A model generated the notes under the pieces. That model ran no database searches. It saw only the letters and a list, made by a program, of their open reading frames with translations, and was not told the origin of the DNA. From Vulcanimicrobium alpinum (GTDB lineage: Bacteria > Vulcanimicrobiota > Vulcanimicrobiia > Vulcanimicrobiales > Vulcanimicrobiaceae), in NCBI RefSeq assembly GCF_027923555.1, contig NZ_AP025523.1, forward strand, positions 992,001 to 1,056,000: DNA of 64,000 bases, given 5' to 3'. This document shows, in pieces, positions 42,419 to 50,596 of this stretch. The translations under genes and the position numbers were made by a program. Position 1 is the first letter of the stretch; every line of letters starts with the position of its first letter.

Positions 42419-42694
42419 GTGCGCTGGACCGTCGCGCTCGGTGCCGACTTCGACGAAGCCCGGTTCGATCGCGCGCTGGCCGGCTTCCAGCGGCTCTACA
42501 ACGTCGCGCCGCATCGCGTGCTGTGCGCGCCCGACGTGCTTGGGCGCTTCGCGGTCCTGATGGGACGCTCGCCCGACGACGCGCACCGGCATGCGATGCG
42601 CTACGGCGGCGTTCCGGTCAGCGCAGCGATCTTGGCGCCCGGCACGATCGTCTTCGAAGGCGAAGTCGACGAAGAACGCATGGGCGATTGGTAG
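42419..42694 (+). CDS. Small protein of unknown function
   Basis: About 91 residues starting at a GTG at 42419 (VRWTVALGADFDEARFDRAL), with LYNVAPHRVLCAPDVLGRFA and an acidic end EGEVDEERMGDW. A strong GGAG at about 42399 fits better with a CTG at 42410, which would add three residues. The gene is divergent from folD and its stop codon lies in the stem of a perfect hairpin. The sequence looks like a compact alpha/beta protein; no family recognised. Confidence 0.6.
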   Translation: MRWTVALGADFDEARFDRALAGFQRLYNVAPHRVLCAPDVLGRFAVLMGRSPDDAHRHAMRYGGVPVSAAILAPGTIVFEGEVDEERMGDW

Positions 42695-42724
42695 GCTTGA
42701 GCGCTCTGGACGAGCGCTCAAGCC
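42694..42724. terminator. Perfect 13-bp hairpin between convergent genes
   Basis: GGCTTGAGCGCTC (42694-42706) and its exact inverse complement (42712-42724) are separated by TGGAC. It starts at the last base of a stop codon and lies before the end of the convergent cyclophilin gene. There is no T-run on either side, so it probably works with Rho, as an RNA-end stabiliser, or as a bidirectional block. Confidence 0.6.
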
Positions 42725-42795
42725 CTCCCGCGCCTGCGGCGCGGTCCGAAGACGGAGTGGTTTGAAGTCTTGGCCGCGGGCGGTTCGGGCGCGAG

Positions 42796-43368
42796 TTAGA
42801 GGCGGTGGATTCTTTTGATTCTTATGGGGGGTGTGAGGGATTCGCCTTGGGCGGGGGCGTTGTGGATTTTGGTGATGATGGTGCGGCCGCGGAGGACTTT
42901 GCCGAAGGCGGCGTAGCCGGCGCCGTCGGAGAAGCGATCGCCGTCGAGCATGCGGTCGTCGGCGAGGTTGATGAAGAATTCGGTGGTGGCGGAGTTGGGG
43001 TCGGTTGTGCGGGCCATCGCGATCGTGCCGTCGGTGTTGTGCAGGCCGGTGCTGCGCGTGTTTTCGACGGGGATCGGGGCGAAGGGCGTTGCGCTCGGCT
43101 TGCGTTCGAGGCCGCCTTGGATGACTTGGATCGCCGGGACGGGCTGACCGAAGACCGGGCGTACGGTGCGGTAGAACGATGCGCCGTCGTAGGCGTGAGC
43201 GTCGACGTAGCGCAGGAAGTTTGCCGTCGTGCGCGGCGCGTGCGCGGCGTCGAGGCGGACGACGAACGTCCCGGCGCTGGTCTCGATCGCGACGTCGACC
43301 GCTTTTGCCGGCGCGGCGGCGAGCAGCGCGACGGCCGCGCAAAGGAGTCCGGTTCGGGCGAATCGCAT
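42796..43368 (-). CDS. Exported peptidyl-prolyl isomerase, cyclophilin type
   Basis: A 190-residue cyclophilin with signal peptide (GLLCAAVALLAAAPAKAVD). The active-site arginine/phenylalanine region reads YDGASFYRTV, and TDGTIAMARTTDPNSATTEF, FFINL and GYAAFGKVLRG are conserved. It folds proteins outside the cytoplasm. The usual Trp of cyclosporin-sensitive forms was not seen. The 3' end of the gene is less GC-biased than the rest. Confidence 0.92.
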   Translation of the reverse strand: MRFARTGLLCAAVALLAAAPAKAVDVAIETSAGTFVVRLDAAHAPRTTANFLRYVDAHAYDGASFYRTVRPVFGQPVPAIQVIQGGLERKPSATPFAPIPVENTRSTGLHNTDGTIAMARTTDPNSATTEFFINLADDRMLDGDRFSDGAGYAAFGKVLRGRTIITKIHNAPAQGESLTPPIRIKRIHRL

Positions 43369-43409
43369 CGCCGCGACGTTTTTGCCGCTCCGCCGGCGTT
43401 CCCCGCCCC

Positions 43410-43513
43410 GTCACCCTGAGCTTGTCGAAGGGCCGTTTCGATCGTCGTCGCCGGCGATGCGCATGCGCCTTCGCGGGCGATTTGCGGCTGCGCTTCGACG
43501 GGCTCAGCGTGAC
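43410..43513. repeat. Dispersed inverted repeat, copy 3
   Basis: Arms 43410-43432 and 43491-43513 match the other two copies, with a longer 58-base spacer. It lies in the gap between the cyclophilin start and the end of the alpha/beta hydrolase gene, both on the minus strand, so here it sits behind the hydrolase gene and ahead of the cyclophilin promoter. Confidence 0.78.
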
Positions 43514-43521
43514 GTGCGGCG

Positions 43522-44379
43522 TCAGTGCAGGAAGTCGCGCAGCGCGGCGCCGAGTTCGGGCGCGCGTTCGACCATCGCGAGATGGCCGGTGCGTTCGAGA
43601 AGGAGCGTGCGCGCGCGCGGGTACACGCGCACGACCTCGCGCAGTGCGGCCGGCGTGATGAAGCGATCGGTCGCGCCCCACGCGCAGAAGACCGGGCCCG
43701 AAAAACGCGCGAACTGCGCGTGCAGCAGACGCGCGCGCGCGAACGCGGAGAACGCGCCCGCGTAGACGCTGCCGAAGGCGCGCCGCACCGAGGGATCCTG
43801 CGAGAGGCGATAGGCTTCGTCGAGATGGTTCGCGTCCAGCGCGTCCGGATCGTCGACGCTGCGCAGCATCATGCGGTCGACGAACGCGCGCGACGGCCGG
43901 CGCGCGAAGAGCGGTCTCGCGATGCCGCCGGTCATCGCCAGCGCGTACGCGAGGTGCCGGGGTGTGCGTGCGAACCCCGCCGGCGCGATGAGGGCGAGGC
44001 GGGTGACCCGTTCCGCAAACGCGCCGGCGTAGTCGGCGGCGATCAACCCGCCCAGCGAATGCCCGGCGAGCGCGAAACGCTGCAGCCCCGCCGCTGCGGC
44101 GACGCCGTCAACGACGGCGCGAAAGAAGTCGAGATCGTACGCCGCTTCGGGCCGGGCGCTCGCACCGAACCCCGGCAGGTCGAACGCGAGGCAGCGCAGC
44201 GCCGGATCGAGCTCGGGGACGAGACGTCCCCACGCGCCCTCGCTCCAGTGGCCGAGGCCGTGGAGCAGCAGCAGCGTACGCGCGTCCGCGGCGCGGTTTC
44301 CCGCAACGAACGTCGCGATGCGCGTCCCGGCGGCCTGGACGTCGACGCGCTCCCATGCGGGCGGAGCGACTCGATTCAC
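43522..44379 (-). CDS. Alpha/beta-hydrolase
   Basis: A 285-residue hydrolase: oxyanion region LLLLHGLGHWSEGAWGRLVP, nucleophile elbow AGHSLGG, the acid in WGATDRFITPAAL and the histidine in TGHLAMVERAPEL complete a Ser-Asp-His triad. The cap between the elbow and the acid is helical, typical of esterase/haloperoxidase-like enzymes with small ester or acyl substrates. The GTG start lies 15 bases from the divergent thioredoxin gene start, so promoters overlap the coding regions. Confidence 0.88.
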   Translation of the reverse strand: MNRVAPPAWERVDVQAAGTRIATFVAGNRAADARTLLLLHGLGHWSEGAWGRLVPELDPALRCLAFDLPGFGASARPEAAYDLDFFRAVVDGVAAAAGLQRFALAGHSLGGLIAADYAGAFAERVTRLALIAPAGFARTPRHLAYALAMTGGIARPLFARRPSRAFVDRMMLRSVDDPDALDANHLDEAYRLSQDPSVRRAFGSVYAGAFSAFARARLLHAQFARFSGPVFCAWGATDRFITPAALREVVRVYPRARTLLLERTGHLAMVERAPELGAALRDFLH

Positions 44380-44394
44380 CGCGAAGCACCGGGC

Positions 44395-44916
44395 GTGGTC
44401 AGACCCCTCGTCATCGTTGCGCTGCTGCTCCTTGCGAGCGGGTGTTACAACGCGCCGGACCCCGGCAGCGGGCCGTCCGGCGGTGGTCCCGGTACGCTCG
44501 CCGGCGCGCCGGCACAATCCTTCGACGTCGTGCGCACCGACGGCCGCACCGACTCGCTGGCCGCGCATCGCGGCGAGGTGGTGCTGATGAACTTGTGGGC
44601 GACGTGGTGTCCGCCGTGCCGCGAAGAGATGCCGGCGCTCGAACAGTTTGCGCGCCGTTATGCCGGCCGCGTGACCGTGCTCAGCGTCGACCAAGGCGAA
44701 GCCGCCTCGGTCGCGGCGGCCTACGCCAAAGAACGCGGGGTGACGTTCCCCGTGCTCGTCGACGAGAAGCAGCGCTACGGCGGAACCTACGCCGCGATCG
44801 GACTGCCGACGACGGTGATCGTCGGGCGCGACGGGCACATCGTGCGCGGGATCGACGGCGCGATGACGTTCGATCAGATGCGCGCCGCCGTCGCGCCGGC
44901 GCTCGCCGCCAAGTGA
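44395..44916 (+). CDS. TlpA/ResA-like thioredoxin lipoprotein
   Basis: A 173-residue thiol-disulfide protein attached by a lipid: signal ASGC (Cys17) and the redox site WCPPC (71-75) in MNLWATWCPPCREEMPALEQ. cis-Pro in GLPTTVIVG. Proteins of this type reduce cytochrome c apoproteins or other exported thiols. The next gene overlaps its stop (GTGA) and codes for a membrane protein, a pairing that recalls cytochrome c maturation genes. Confidence 0.9.
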   Translation: MVRPLVIVALLLLASGCYNAPDPGSGPSGGGPGTLAGAPAQSFDVVRTDGRTDSLAAHRGEVVLMNLWATWCPPCREEMPALEQFARRYAGRVTVLSVDQGEAASVAAAYAKERGVTFPVLVDEKQRYGGTYAAIGLPTTVIVGRDGHIVRGIDGAMTFDQMRAAVAPALAAK

Positions 44917-45878
44917 GCTCGCGGCTCGCCGCGACCGGCGTCGCGCTCGCCGGGATCCTGCTCGTCGTTGCGCAGGACGCGCTGCCGCGCACGCCGCTCT
45001 ACCACACCTGGCAGTACGCGCTCGCGCTCGCGATCACCGTCGTCGTCGCGCTCGCGTACGCCGACGGCGCGCGCCGCGGCGCCGACGGAGCGGCCGGAAA
45101 ACGGCTGATCGTCGCGATGGCCGGCGCGCTGCTCGTCGAGTGCGCGGGACTCGCGTCGGGTCTGCTCGGTCCCGATACGGCGACGATCGTGGGGACGCCG
45201 GGAACCGTGACGCCGATCCCGGCGCTCGGTGCCGCGGCGTTCTTCGGCACCGTCGACGCCGCGTCGCTCGGCCGCGGCGAGATGCCCGCGGTCAGCCTGC
45301 GCCGCCGCAACGCGCCGCCGCTCGATGTTGCTCCCGGACGTCGCGCGCTCGCCGGTGAGTCGCTGCTCTATCTCGAACCGCGCCCGGCGGCGTTCATCGA
45401 CGCGAGCGACGGGGCCGGACGGCACCTGACGGTCACCCAGCCGACGAACGCGTCGTTTCTCTCGCCGGTCCTGCTGCTGCGCGAACGCCAGAAGATCGGC
45501 GAGACGTCCGTGCCGTTCGACACGTTTGCGACGCCGGCACTCCATCGCGTCTTTCGCGCGCTCTACTTCACGCCGCGCGATCTGGCCCGCTTCGCGCACC
45601 GCGTCGACGATCCGACGCGCCCCGCACTCGTGCTGAGCGCAGCCGACGATCGCGGCGCGCCGCTCGGGATCACGCTGGCCGCCTCGGGCAGCACCGTTAC
45701 GATCGCCGGCGTGCGGATTCGCGCAACGCTGGGCAGCTATCCGGCGCTCGCCGTCGCCGCCGCTCCCGCGACCTGGGCGCTCGTCGCGGGCTCGCTGCTT
45801 TTCCTCGCCGGGATCGTGTGGAGCGCGATCCCGGTCCGCCCGCCTGCGCTGCCGCAGCCGGAGCCTTACGCGATCTGA
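44913..45878 (+). CDS. Membrane protein coupled to the thioredoxin gene, function unknown
   Basis: A 321-residue protein with three helices at the N-terminus (TGVALAGILLVVAQ, YALALAITVVVALAYA, RLIVAMAGALLVECAGLASGL), a large extracytoplasmic middle part with RQKIGETSVPFDTFATPA, and one C-terminal helix (TWALVAGSLLFLAGIVW). The plan of a few helices, a large outside domain and a last helix recalls ResB-like proteins, but I saw no decisive motif. GTGA overlap with the TlpA-like gene implies joint function. Confidence 0.6.
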   Translation: MSSRLAATGVALAGILLVVAQDALPRTPLYHTWQYALALAITVVVALAYADGARRGADGAAGKRLIVAMAGALLVECAGLASGLLGPDTATIVGTPGTVTPIPALGAAAFFGTVDAASLGRGEMPAVSLRRRNAPPLDVAPGRRALAGESLLYLEPRPAAFIDASDGAGRHLTVTQPTNASFLSPVLLLRERQKIGETSVPFDTFATPALHRVFRALYFTPRDLARFAHRVDDPTRPALVLSAADDRGAPLGITLAASGSTVTIAGVRIRATLGSYPALAVAAAPATWALVAGSLLFLAGIVWSAIPVRPPALPQPEPYAI

Positions 45879-45924
45879 ACCGCCGGGGCGCGCGCAGAAC
45901 GGCGAGATATGCTACAGTCCGTCG

Positions 45925-46590
45925 GTGCGCCGTCTCCTTGCCGGTCTCGCTCTGGTCGTCTTCGCCGCTGCCGCGGCGAGCGCGCCGCTCCGCGCGCAGG
46001 ACCACGCCGGGCTCCTGATGGAAAAGCTCGCGGGCGCCGACCCAGGACTCGAATCCTATCGGGCGGACGTCGCGTTCGAGGTCGGCCTGCATTCGTTTCC
46101 GTACGTCCGCAAGACGCTGCACGGCAGCGCGTACTTCAAACGCCCGGCGAAGATGGAACTCGTCTTCTCCGACCTGCCGACGTTCGCGCGCGCGTTCCGC
46201 AACGTCTACGTAAGTCTGGGTACGCCGGCCAATTGGGAGAAGAAGTTCACCATCGGCGCCGGGGAGGAGAACGCCGGCGGCCGCACGGTGAGTTACCTCG
46301 TGCTGACGCCGCGCAGCGCCGACCGTCGCTTGCGCGAAGTCGATGTCTACGTGGACGACGCGGCCGCGCTCCCCGAGCGGATCGTCTGGCAGTACCGTGA
46401 CGGCCGGATCGACATGCATCAGCGCTTCGATCGGATCGGCGGACACGCGGTCGTCGTAGCGCAGGACGCCGACATCCGGCTCCCCGCCGTGCACGCCTAC
46501 GTCGCGGCGCGCGTCTCGAACTACGCGCTCAACGTCGACGTGAGCGATTCGGTGTTCACGCCGAAGACCGCGGCGACTGCGCGGCCGTGA
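45925..46590 (+). CDS. Exported LolA-like outer-membrane lipoprotein-sorting fold protein
   Basis: A 221-residue protein with signal peptide (AGLALVVFAAAAASAPLRA). The mature part, including LEKLAGADPGLESYRADVAF-type and HGSAYFKRPAKMELVFSDLP segments and the YVDDAAALPERIVWQYRDGR stretch, matches the open-barrel LolA/LolB/DUF4292-type fold used to carry lipids or lipoprotein tails. GTG start. It ends four bases from the convergent DUF4337 gene. Confidence 0.65.
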   Translation: MRRLLAGLALVVFAAAAASAPLRAQDHAGLLMEKLAGADPGLESYRADVAFEVGLHSFPYVRKTLHGSAYFKRPAKMELVFSDLPTFARAFRNVYVSLGTPANWEKKFTIGAGEENAGGRTVSYLVLTPRSADRRLREVDVYVDDAAALPERIVWQYRDGRIDMHQRFDRIGGHAVVVAQDADIRLPAVHAYVAARVSNYALNVDVSDSVFTPKTAATARP

Positions 46591-46594
46591 TCGC

Positions 46595-47146
46595 TCAGCG
46601 CGTCAGTCCGTAGAGAAAGATCGCCACGCCCGCGAACGACGCGATCGCGGCGGAGACCGGCAGCAGGCGCGAACCGACCAGCGCCGTGATCGAGACGAGG
46701 ACGATCGAGACCTCGAACAGCGTCGTGGCGATCTCGATCGTCTCGTGCTGCGCGAGGAGCCGTTCGGATCGCTCGTTCATTCGCGTCGCGTCTTCTTCAA
46801 AACGATGCGCTTTCTCGAGCAACGGCGGCCCTTTTGCGTTCTCGCGCGTCGCGTTCGCGCGCAGCTTGGCCGCGTCGCCGCCGGCATTGACGCCGGCGTC
46901 GAGCGCCGACTGCGCGACGTAGTACTTCAGCCGCCCGGCCTGATACTCGGCGTACGTGTCCGAGGCGTGCGTCGTCGCGACGATCGCGTCGTTCTTCGCG
47001 ATGATCGCGGCGGTGGCGCGGACGTTCGCGAGATACCCGCTGAACGCGGCCAGGACCGCGAGCGCGGCGGCGACGATCGGGACCCAGCGCGGCCCCTCGT
47101 GCGCCGACGCGTGCCGCTCGTGCGCGTCTTCGAAGGCTTTGCTCAT
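46595..47146 (-). CDS. DUF4337-like membrane protein
   Basis: A 183-residue protein: short acidic N-terminus, membrane helix VPIVAAALAVLAAFSGYLA, a helical outside segment with NDAIVATTHASDTYAEYQAG and two more helices (IALTTLFEVSIVLVSITALV-like and IASFAGVAIFLYGL). The helix-coiled segment-two helix plan and the NDAIVA.. .A.DTYAEYQ segment fit DUF4337. Function unknown. The ATG overlaps the nitrilase stop (ATGA). Confidence 0.7.
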   Translation of the reverse strand: MSKAFEDAHERHASAHEGPRWVPIVAAALAVLAAFSGYLANVRATAAIIAKNDAIVATTHASDTYAEYQAGRLKYYVAQSALDAGVNAGGDAAKLRANATRENAKGPPLLEKAHRFEEDATRMNERSERLLAQHETIEIATTLFEVSIVLVSITALVGSRLLPVSAAIASFAGVAIFLYGLTR

Positions 47147-48417
47147 CGCGCCGCAGCCGCGAGGCCGGCGGTGCGCTGCAGGCCTTCACGCACGTCCGTA
47201 CCCGGAGCGACGTTCCACGCCAGCGTGCGCCGGCGGTCGTAGGCGAACGCGGCGAGTTCGAAGCCGTCGAAGGTGCCGGCGACGACCGCCCCGTCGGGGT
47301 CGACGGCGAACGCGCGTTTCGCCGACGTGTCGAGCACGACGACGTACGCCCGCAGTTCCGCTGCGCGGGTGCGCGCGAAGCGCACGATCCAGCCGGCGTC
47401 GATCGACGCGTGCCAGACGAAGAGCGAGACGCCGTCGAGCCGAGGCCCGACGAGCGCGCGCGGATCGAGCACCGCTTCATCGTCGACAATCGCGACGTCG
47501 TCGCGCTCCGGCGCAGCGTGCGGATCGATCGTGAGATCGGCGTCGGCGACTCCGGCGAGATCATGCAGGGCCGGATCGACCGCGGCGGCGATCGCGATCC
47601 GCGCGACCTCCGGGAGCGGGGTGCCGCGACGGCGCGTCACTCCGGCGGGCGCCGCGTCGCGATGGACGGGCGACGGGCCGATCGCGATCGTCGCGCGCAC
47701 GATCTCCTGTTGGTCCTGGGAGGCGAGCGCGACGACGGTGCCGTCGGCCGCGACGATTTGACTCTTGCCGCAGTAGACCACGCTGCGCGCTTCGACGCCG
47801 ACTTTATTGGCGGCGACGAGCGGGACGCCGTTCTCGCGAGCACGGACGGGAATCATCAGATCGGCCTGGATGTTCTCGAGCGCCAGCGGATCGCGGCCGC
47901 TCGAGACCCACGCCGTCGGCACCACCAGTACCTCGGCGCCGCGATCGACCAGCGTGCTCGCGATCGTCGGGATCCGCCCGTCCGCGCAGATGAAGACGCC
48001 GAGCCGGCCGAGCGGCGTGTCGACCGGCGTCAGCGTGTCGCCCGCGGTGAACCAGCGGCGGTCGAAATGCCAGAGGAAACATTTGTCGGCGAAGCCGGTC
48101 ACGCCGTCCGCGGTGACGACGTACGCGCTGTTCGCGATGCCGCCGGCGACCGCGCGCGCCCCGCCGTACACGATCGTCGCGCCGCTGCGAGCTGCGATGC
48201 CGATCACGTCCTGCGCGGCAGCTTCCAAGAGACGCGGGTCGACCGCCTCGTTGCCGATAACGTACCCAGGAACTGTTCCTTCGGGGATCACGATCAGCCG
48301 GGCTCCCGATGCGGCTTCCTCGATCTGCGCGAGCAGTCTGGGCCACCGCTCGGAGAACGCGGCGCGATCGTGCGCACGCGTTTGCACGGCGGCCACGGGT
48401 GTCGGATGTGCACTCAC
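47143..48417 (-). CDS. Nitrilase-superfamily amidohydrolase with a second, degenerate half-domain
   Basis: A 424-residue protein. Residues 1 to about 255 are a full nitrilase fold with the Glu46-Lys112-Cys144 triad (IPEGTVPG, DKCFLWHFDR, FICADGRIP). The remaining 165 residues repeat the second half of the fold without catalytic residues: RTRAAELRAYVVVLD and FAVDPDGAVVAGTFDG parallel RARENGVPLVAANK and QIVAADGTVVALAS in the first domain. The active part should hydrolyse a C-N bond of an amide. GTG start at 48417, divergent from the exported protein by 48 bp. Confidence 0.85.
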   Translation of the reverse strand: MSAHPTPVAAVQTRAHDRAAFSERWPRLLAQIEEAASGARLIVIPEGTVPGYVIGNEAVDPRLLEAAAQDVIGIAARSGATIVYGGARAVAGGIANSAYVVTADGVTGFADKCFLWHFDRRWFTAGDTLTPVDTPLGRLGVFICADGRIPTIASTLVDRGAEVLVVPTAWVSSGRDPLALENIQADLMIPVRARENGVPLVAANKVGVEARSVVYCGKSQIVAADGTVVALASQDQQEIVRATIAIGPSPVHRDAAPAGVTRRRGTPLPEVARIAIAAAVDPALHDLAGVADADLTIDPHAAPERDDVAIVDDEAVLDPRALVGPRLDGVSLFVWHASIDAGWIVRFARTRAAELRAYVVVLDTSAKRAFAVDPDGAVVAGTFDGFELAAFAYDRRRTLAWNVAPGTDVREGLQRTAGLAAAAR

Positions 48418-48465
48418 GAAAGTTCTGCTCTCAACCAGGGGATTCGCTGCAATGAGGGACGCGAC

Positions 48466-49005
48466 GTGAAACGTCTGATTGCTTGTGTTTCGCTCGTTAC
48501 CGCCGCGACCACTGCGGCGACGGTGCTCGCTCCCGCGAAGCCCGCCGACGCGGCGGGGCACCACGGGAAACCCGTTGCCCAGGCAAAGTGCCGGGTCGCG
48601 CCGGCCGACGAGTATTTCGGGAAGCTCAAGATGAGCATCCTCGGCATCCGCAATACGATCAAAGATCAGGGCCTGAAGGTCGACTATCAGCCCGACAAGG
48701 CGGAGACGACGTTCAATGCGATCGCGCTGACCGAAGACGCGATCCACGACTGGGAGCACAAGTATCCGTGCGACTCGTGGCTCCCGGGAACCATCTACGC
48801 GCTCGAGCACTACTACGCCAAGATTCACACCTCGGACGGCGTCCGGCACGTGCACGCGACGTATGCGTGGCTGCGCCGCGACTTTCCGCGCGCGCGGATG
48901 ATGCAGGTAGCGATGCGTGAAAACAGCACCGCCTCGGCGATCCCGCCCGCGGGCGCCGCGGTGGTGACGACCGGCGGCGTACCGGCAGCGTCGCCGGCGC
49001 CGTAA
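48466..49005 (+). CDS. Exported protein of unknown function
   Basis: A 179-residue protein with signal peptide (LIACVSLVTAATTAATVLAP). The mature part is helical and contains PADEYFGKLKMSILGIRNTI, ALTEDAIHDWEHKYPCDSWL and ALEHYYAKIHTSDGVRHVHA, with two cysteines (KCRVA and PCDSW). The C-terminal 30 residues are Ala/Gly/Pro rich. The GTG start has GAGGGA upstream. A strong two-way terminator follows. No family recognised. Confidence 0.65.
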   Translation: MKRLIACVSLVTAATTAATVLAPAKPADAAGHHGKPVAQAKCRVAPADEYFGKLKMSILGIRNTIKDQGLKVDYQPDKAETTFNAIALTEDAIHDWEHKYPCDSWLPGTIYALEHYYAKIHTSDGVRHVHATYAWLRRDFPRARMMQVAMRENSTASAIPPAGAAVVTTGGVPAASPAP

Positions 49006-49030
49006 CGGCGATCGCCTCCGGCGTCGAAAA

Positions 49031-49067
49031 GGAAAGGCCCCCGGCGCAGCGCGCCGGGGGCCTTTCC
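49031..49067. terminator. Strong bidirectional terminator
   Basis: A perfect 17-bp stem (GGAAAGGCCCCCGGCGC, 49031-49047, with 49051-49067) and an AGC loop between convergent stops at 49005 and 49091. On the minus strand the hairpin is followed by TTTTCG (49025-49030), so it serves that direction best. It closes both units. Confidence 0.88.
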
Positions 49068-49090
49068 GCAGTTCGTGGGCGAGTGACCGC

Positions 49091-50488
49091 TTAGAACTTG
49101 ATCCCGAGTCCGACGTATCCGCCGGCATGCGACGCATCGGACGGCGAAAGGTTCTTGCCGCGGATGGTGTCGCCCAGGAATCCGGCGTCGAGGAAAAGCC
49201 CCGACGAACCGAGGTTCAAGGTGCCGCCGATCTGGTACTTGAGGAAGCGCTGCTGGAACTTGGCGGTGGTGCCGACGAGGTTCGCGGGAGCGCCGCTCGG
49301 GAAGGTGAAGTTGCCCGAGATGCTCGGGTAGTACCACACACTGCCGTAGATCGATAGCGTCTGGTCGAGATCCGGAAGCTTCTCGGCGCCGAAACCGAAG
49401 CCGTTCTGCTTGGGATACCCGTAGTTCTCCTCACGGTGGAGGTAGCCCACGCCGATGTAGATGCGCGGGTCCGCGACCTTGAGGGCGAAGCGACCGTCGA
49501 AGTCCGTGTCACGCGCGGTGAACGACGGCACGTTGGTCTGGCCGTAACCGCCGATGACGGTCACGCATCCGACACGACCCGAGGCTCCGCCGGGCGAGCA
49601 CGGAGCCGGTACGGTTCCGAGTTCGTTGGGCGAGAAGTCGTTGTTGTGCGGATAGCTGTACGAGCGGTAGTCGCCTTCGAGCATCCAGGGGAGGCCGAAC
49701 GCGGGGAACTCCACCGCGCCGCGGGCCGCATACGAGCCGCCCTTGCCGGTGTTGCCCGGCGAGAACTCGTTGTAGACCTTCGGCGAGAAGATGTAGTCAC
49801 CGACGATGAAGTGCTCGTACGGATTCTTGGCGACCGGGGTCGGGCTCGGCGACGGCGTGGGAGCCGGCGTCGGGGTCACGACCGGAGCGGGCGTCGGGGT
49901 GGGGCTCGGCGGCGGCGACGGCGGGACCTGCGGAACGTAGCGCACCACGACGATGCGGCGATCCGGGACCCACTGAACATACGCGCCCATGCCTTCGGAG
50001 ATCACGCGGACCGGTACGACGACCGAACCCTTGTAGATCTCGGGAGGCACGTCGAGCGGACGGCTCTCGCCGTTGATGACCACTTCCGGACGGCCGACGG
50101 TCACTTTGACGTCGGAGCCGGGCTTCGAAACGTCAACCGTCTTCGAGGCAGGGTCATAGGAGACCGTCGCGCCCATTTGCTCGAACATCGAGCGGAGCGG
50201 GATGAGGATGGTGTTGCCGCGCACCAACGCAGCGAGGACGCGGTTCGCCTTCAGGCGGTCCGGCTTCGAATAGACATGCCGGTCGTTGAAGAGGATCGGG
50301 ACCTCGCCGGAAGGCGGCGTGCCGAAGTCAGCGGGCGGCATCGAGCCGGTCATGGCTTGGGCGACCTGTGCAGGCGCGAAGGGTCCAATGTTGCCTTTCG
50401 CCTGTGCAGAGCCGGCGGCCGAGACCGACGTCGTACCGATTCCAACCGCGACCAGCGCGGCCAGGAGCCCGGTGCTCAGTCGTTTCAC
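49091..50488 (-). CDS. Envelope protein: copper-amine-oxidase-N-like stalk domain, Pro linker, C-terminal beta-barrel
   Basis: A 465-residue exported protein (signal GLLAALVAVGIGTTSVSAAG). Residues about 65-190 are a stalk domain of the copper amine oxidase N-terminal type (ILIPLRSMFEQMGATVSYDP, VVVPVRVISEGMGAYVQWVP). A linker of PTPTPAP/PSPTP units (about 192-222) leads to about 240 residues of alternating beta-strands ending GGYVGLGIKF, a terminal aromatic residue as in outer-membrane barrels. The stalk domain is usually found in Gram-positive or S-layer contexts, so the fusion to a barrel is unusual. It may tie the outer membrane to peptidoglycan or a surface layer. GTG start with AGGGAG 7 bases upstream; a structured leader lies ahead. 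Confidence 0.8.
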   Translation of the reverse strand: MKRLSTGLLAALVAVGIGTTSVSAAGSAQAKGNIGPFAPAQVAQAMTGSMPPADFGTPPSGEVPILFNDRHVYSKPDRLKANRVLAALVRGNTILIPLRSMFEQMGATVSYDPASKTVDVSKPGSDVKVTVGRPEVVINGESRPLDVPPEIYKGSVVVPVRVISEGMGAYVQWVPDRRIVVVRYVPQVPPSPPPSPTPTPAPVVTPTPAPTPSPSPTPVAKNPYEHFIVGDYIFSPKVYNEFSPGNTGKGGSYAARGAVEFPAFGLPWMLEGDYRSYSYPHNNDFSPNELGTVPAPCSPGGASGRVGCVTVIGGYGQTNVPSFTARDTDFDGRFALKVADPRIYIGVGYLHREENYGYPKQNGFGFGAEKLPDLDQTLSIYGSVWYYPSISGNFTFPSGAPANLVGTTAKFQQRFLKYQIGGTLNLGSSGLFLDAGFLGDTIRGKNLSPSDASHAGGYVGLGIKF

Positions 50489-50533
50489 GTAATACTCCCT
50501 AGCTAAGGTGTTGTGGTAGAGAAGGGCGTTGGC

Positions 50534-50596
50534 ACCGGCATAGCCGGTCCCTCACGAGGAGCATGCGAGGTTCACTCGCTTGCTCAGCCGTGAAGG
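50534..50596 (-). promoter_or_regulatory. Structured leader RNA candidate upstream of the stalk-barrel gene
   Basis: On the minus strand, stem CCTTCACG/CGTGAGGG (50589-50596 with 50549-50556) encloses an extended hairpin (GAGCA and GCGAG arms, 50559-50569 with 50575-50585, one mismatch, loop TGAAC), followed directly by ACCGGC-TAT-GCCGGT (50534-50548). It lies 46-108 bases before the GTG of the gene. The rest of the 238-bp gap (50489-50726) shows no coding. I matched it to no riboswitch family with confidence. Confidence 0.5.

Noticed and set aside
46040-46065. tRNA-like GACTCGAATCC
   Set aside because: It lies within the reading frame of the LolA-like gene and there is no matching cloverleaf around it.
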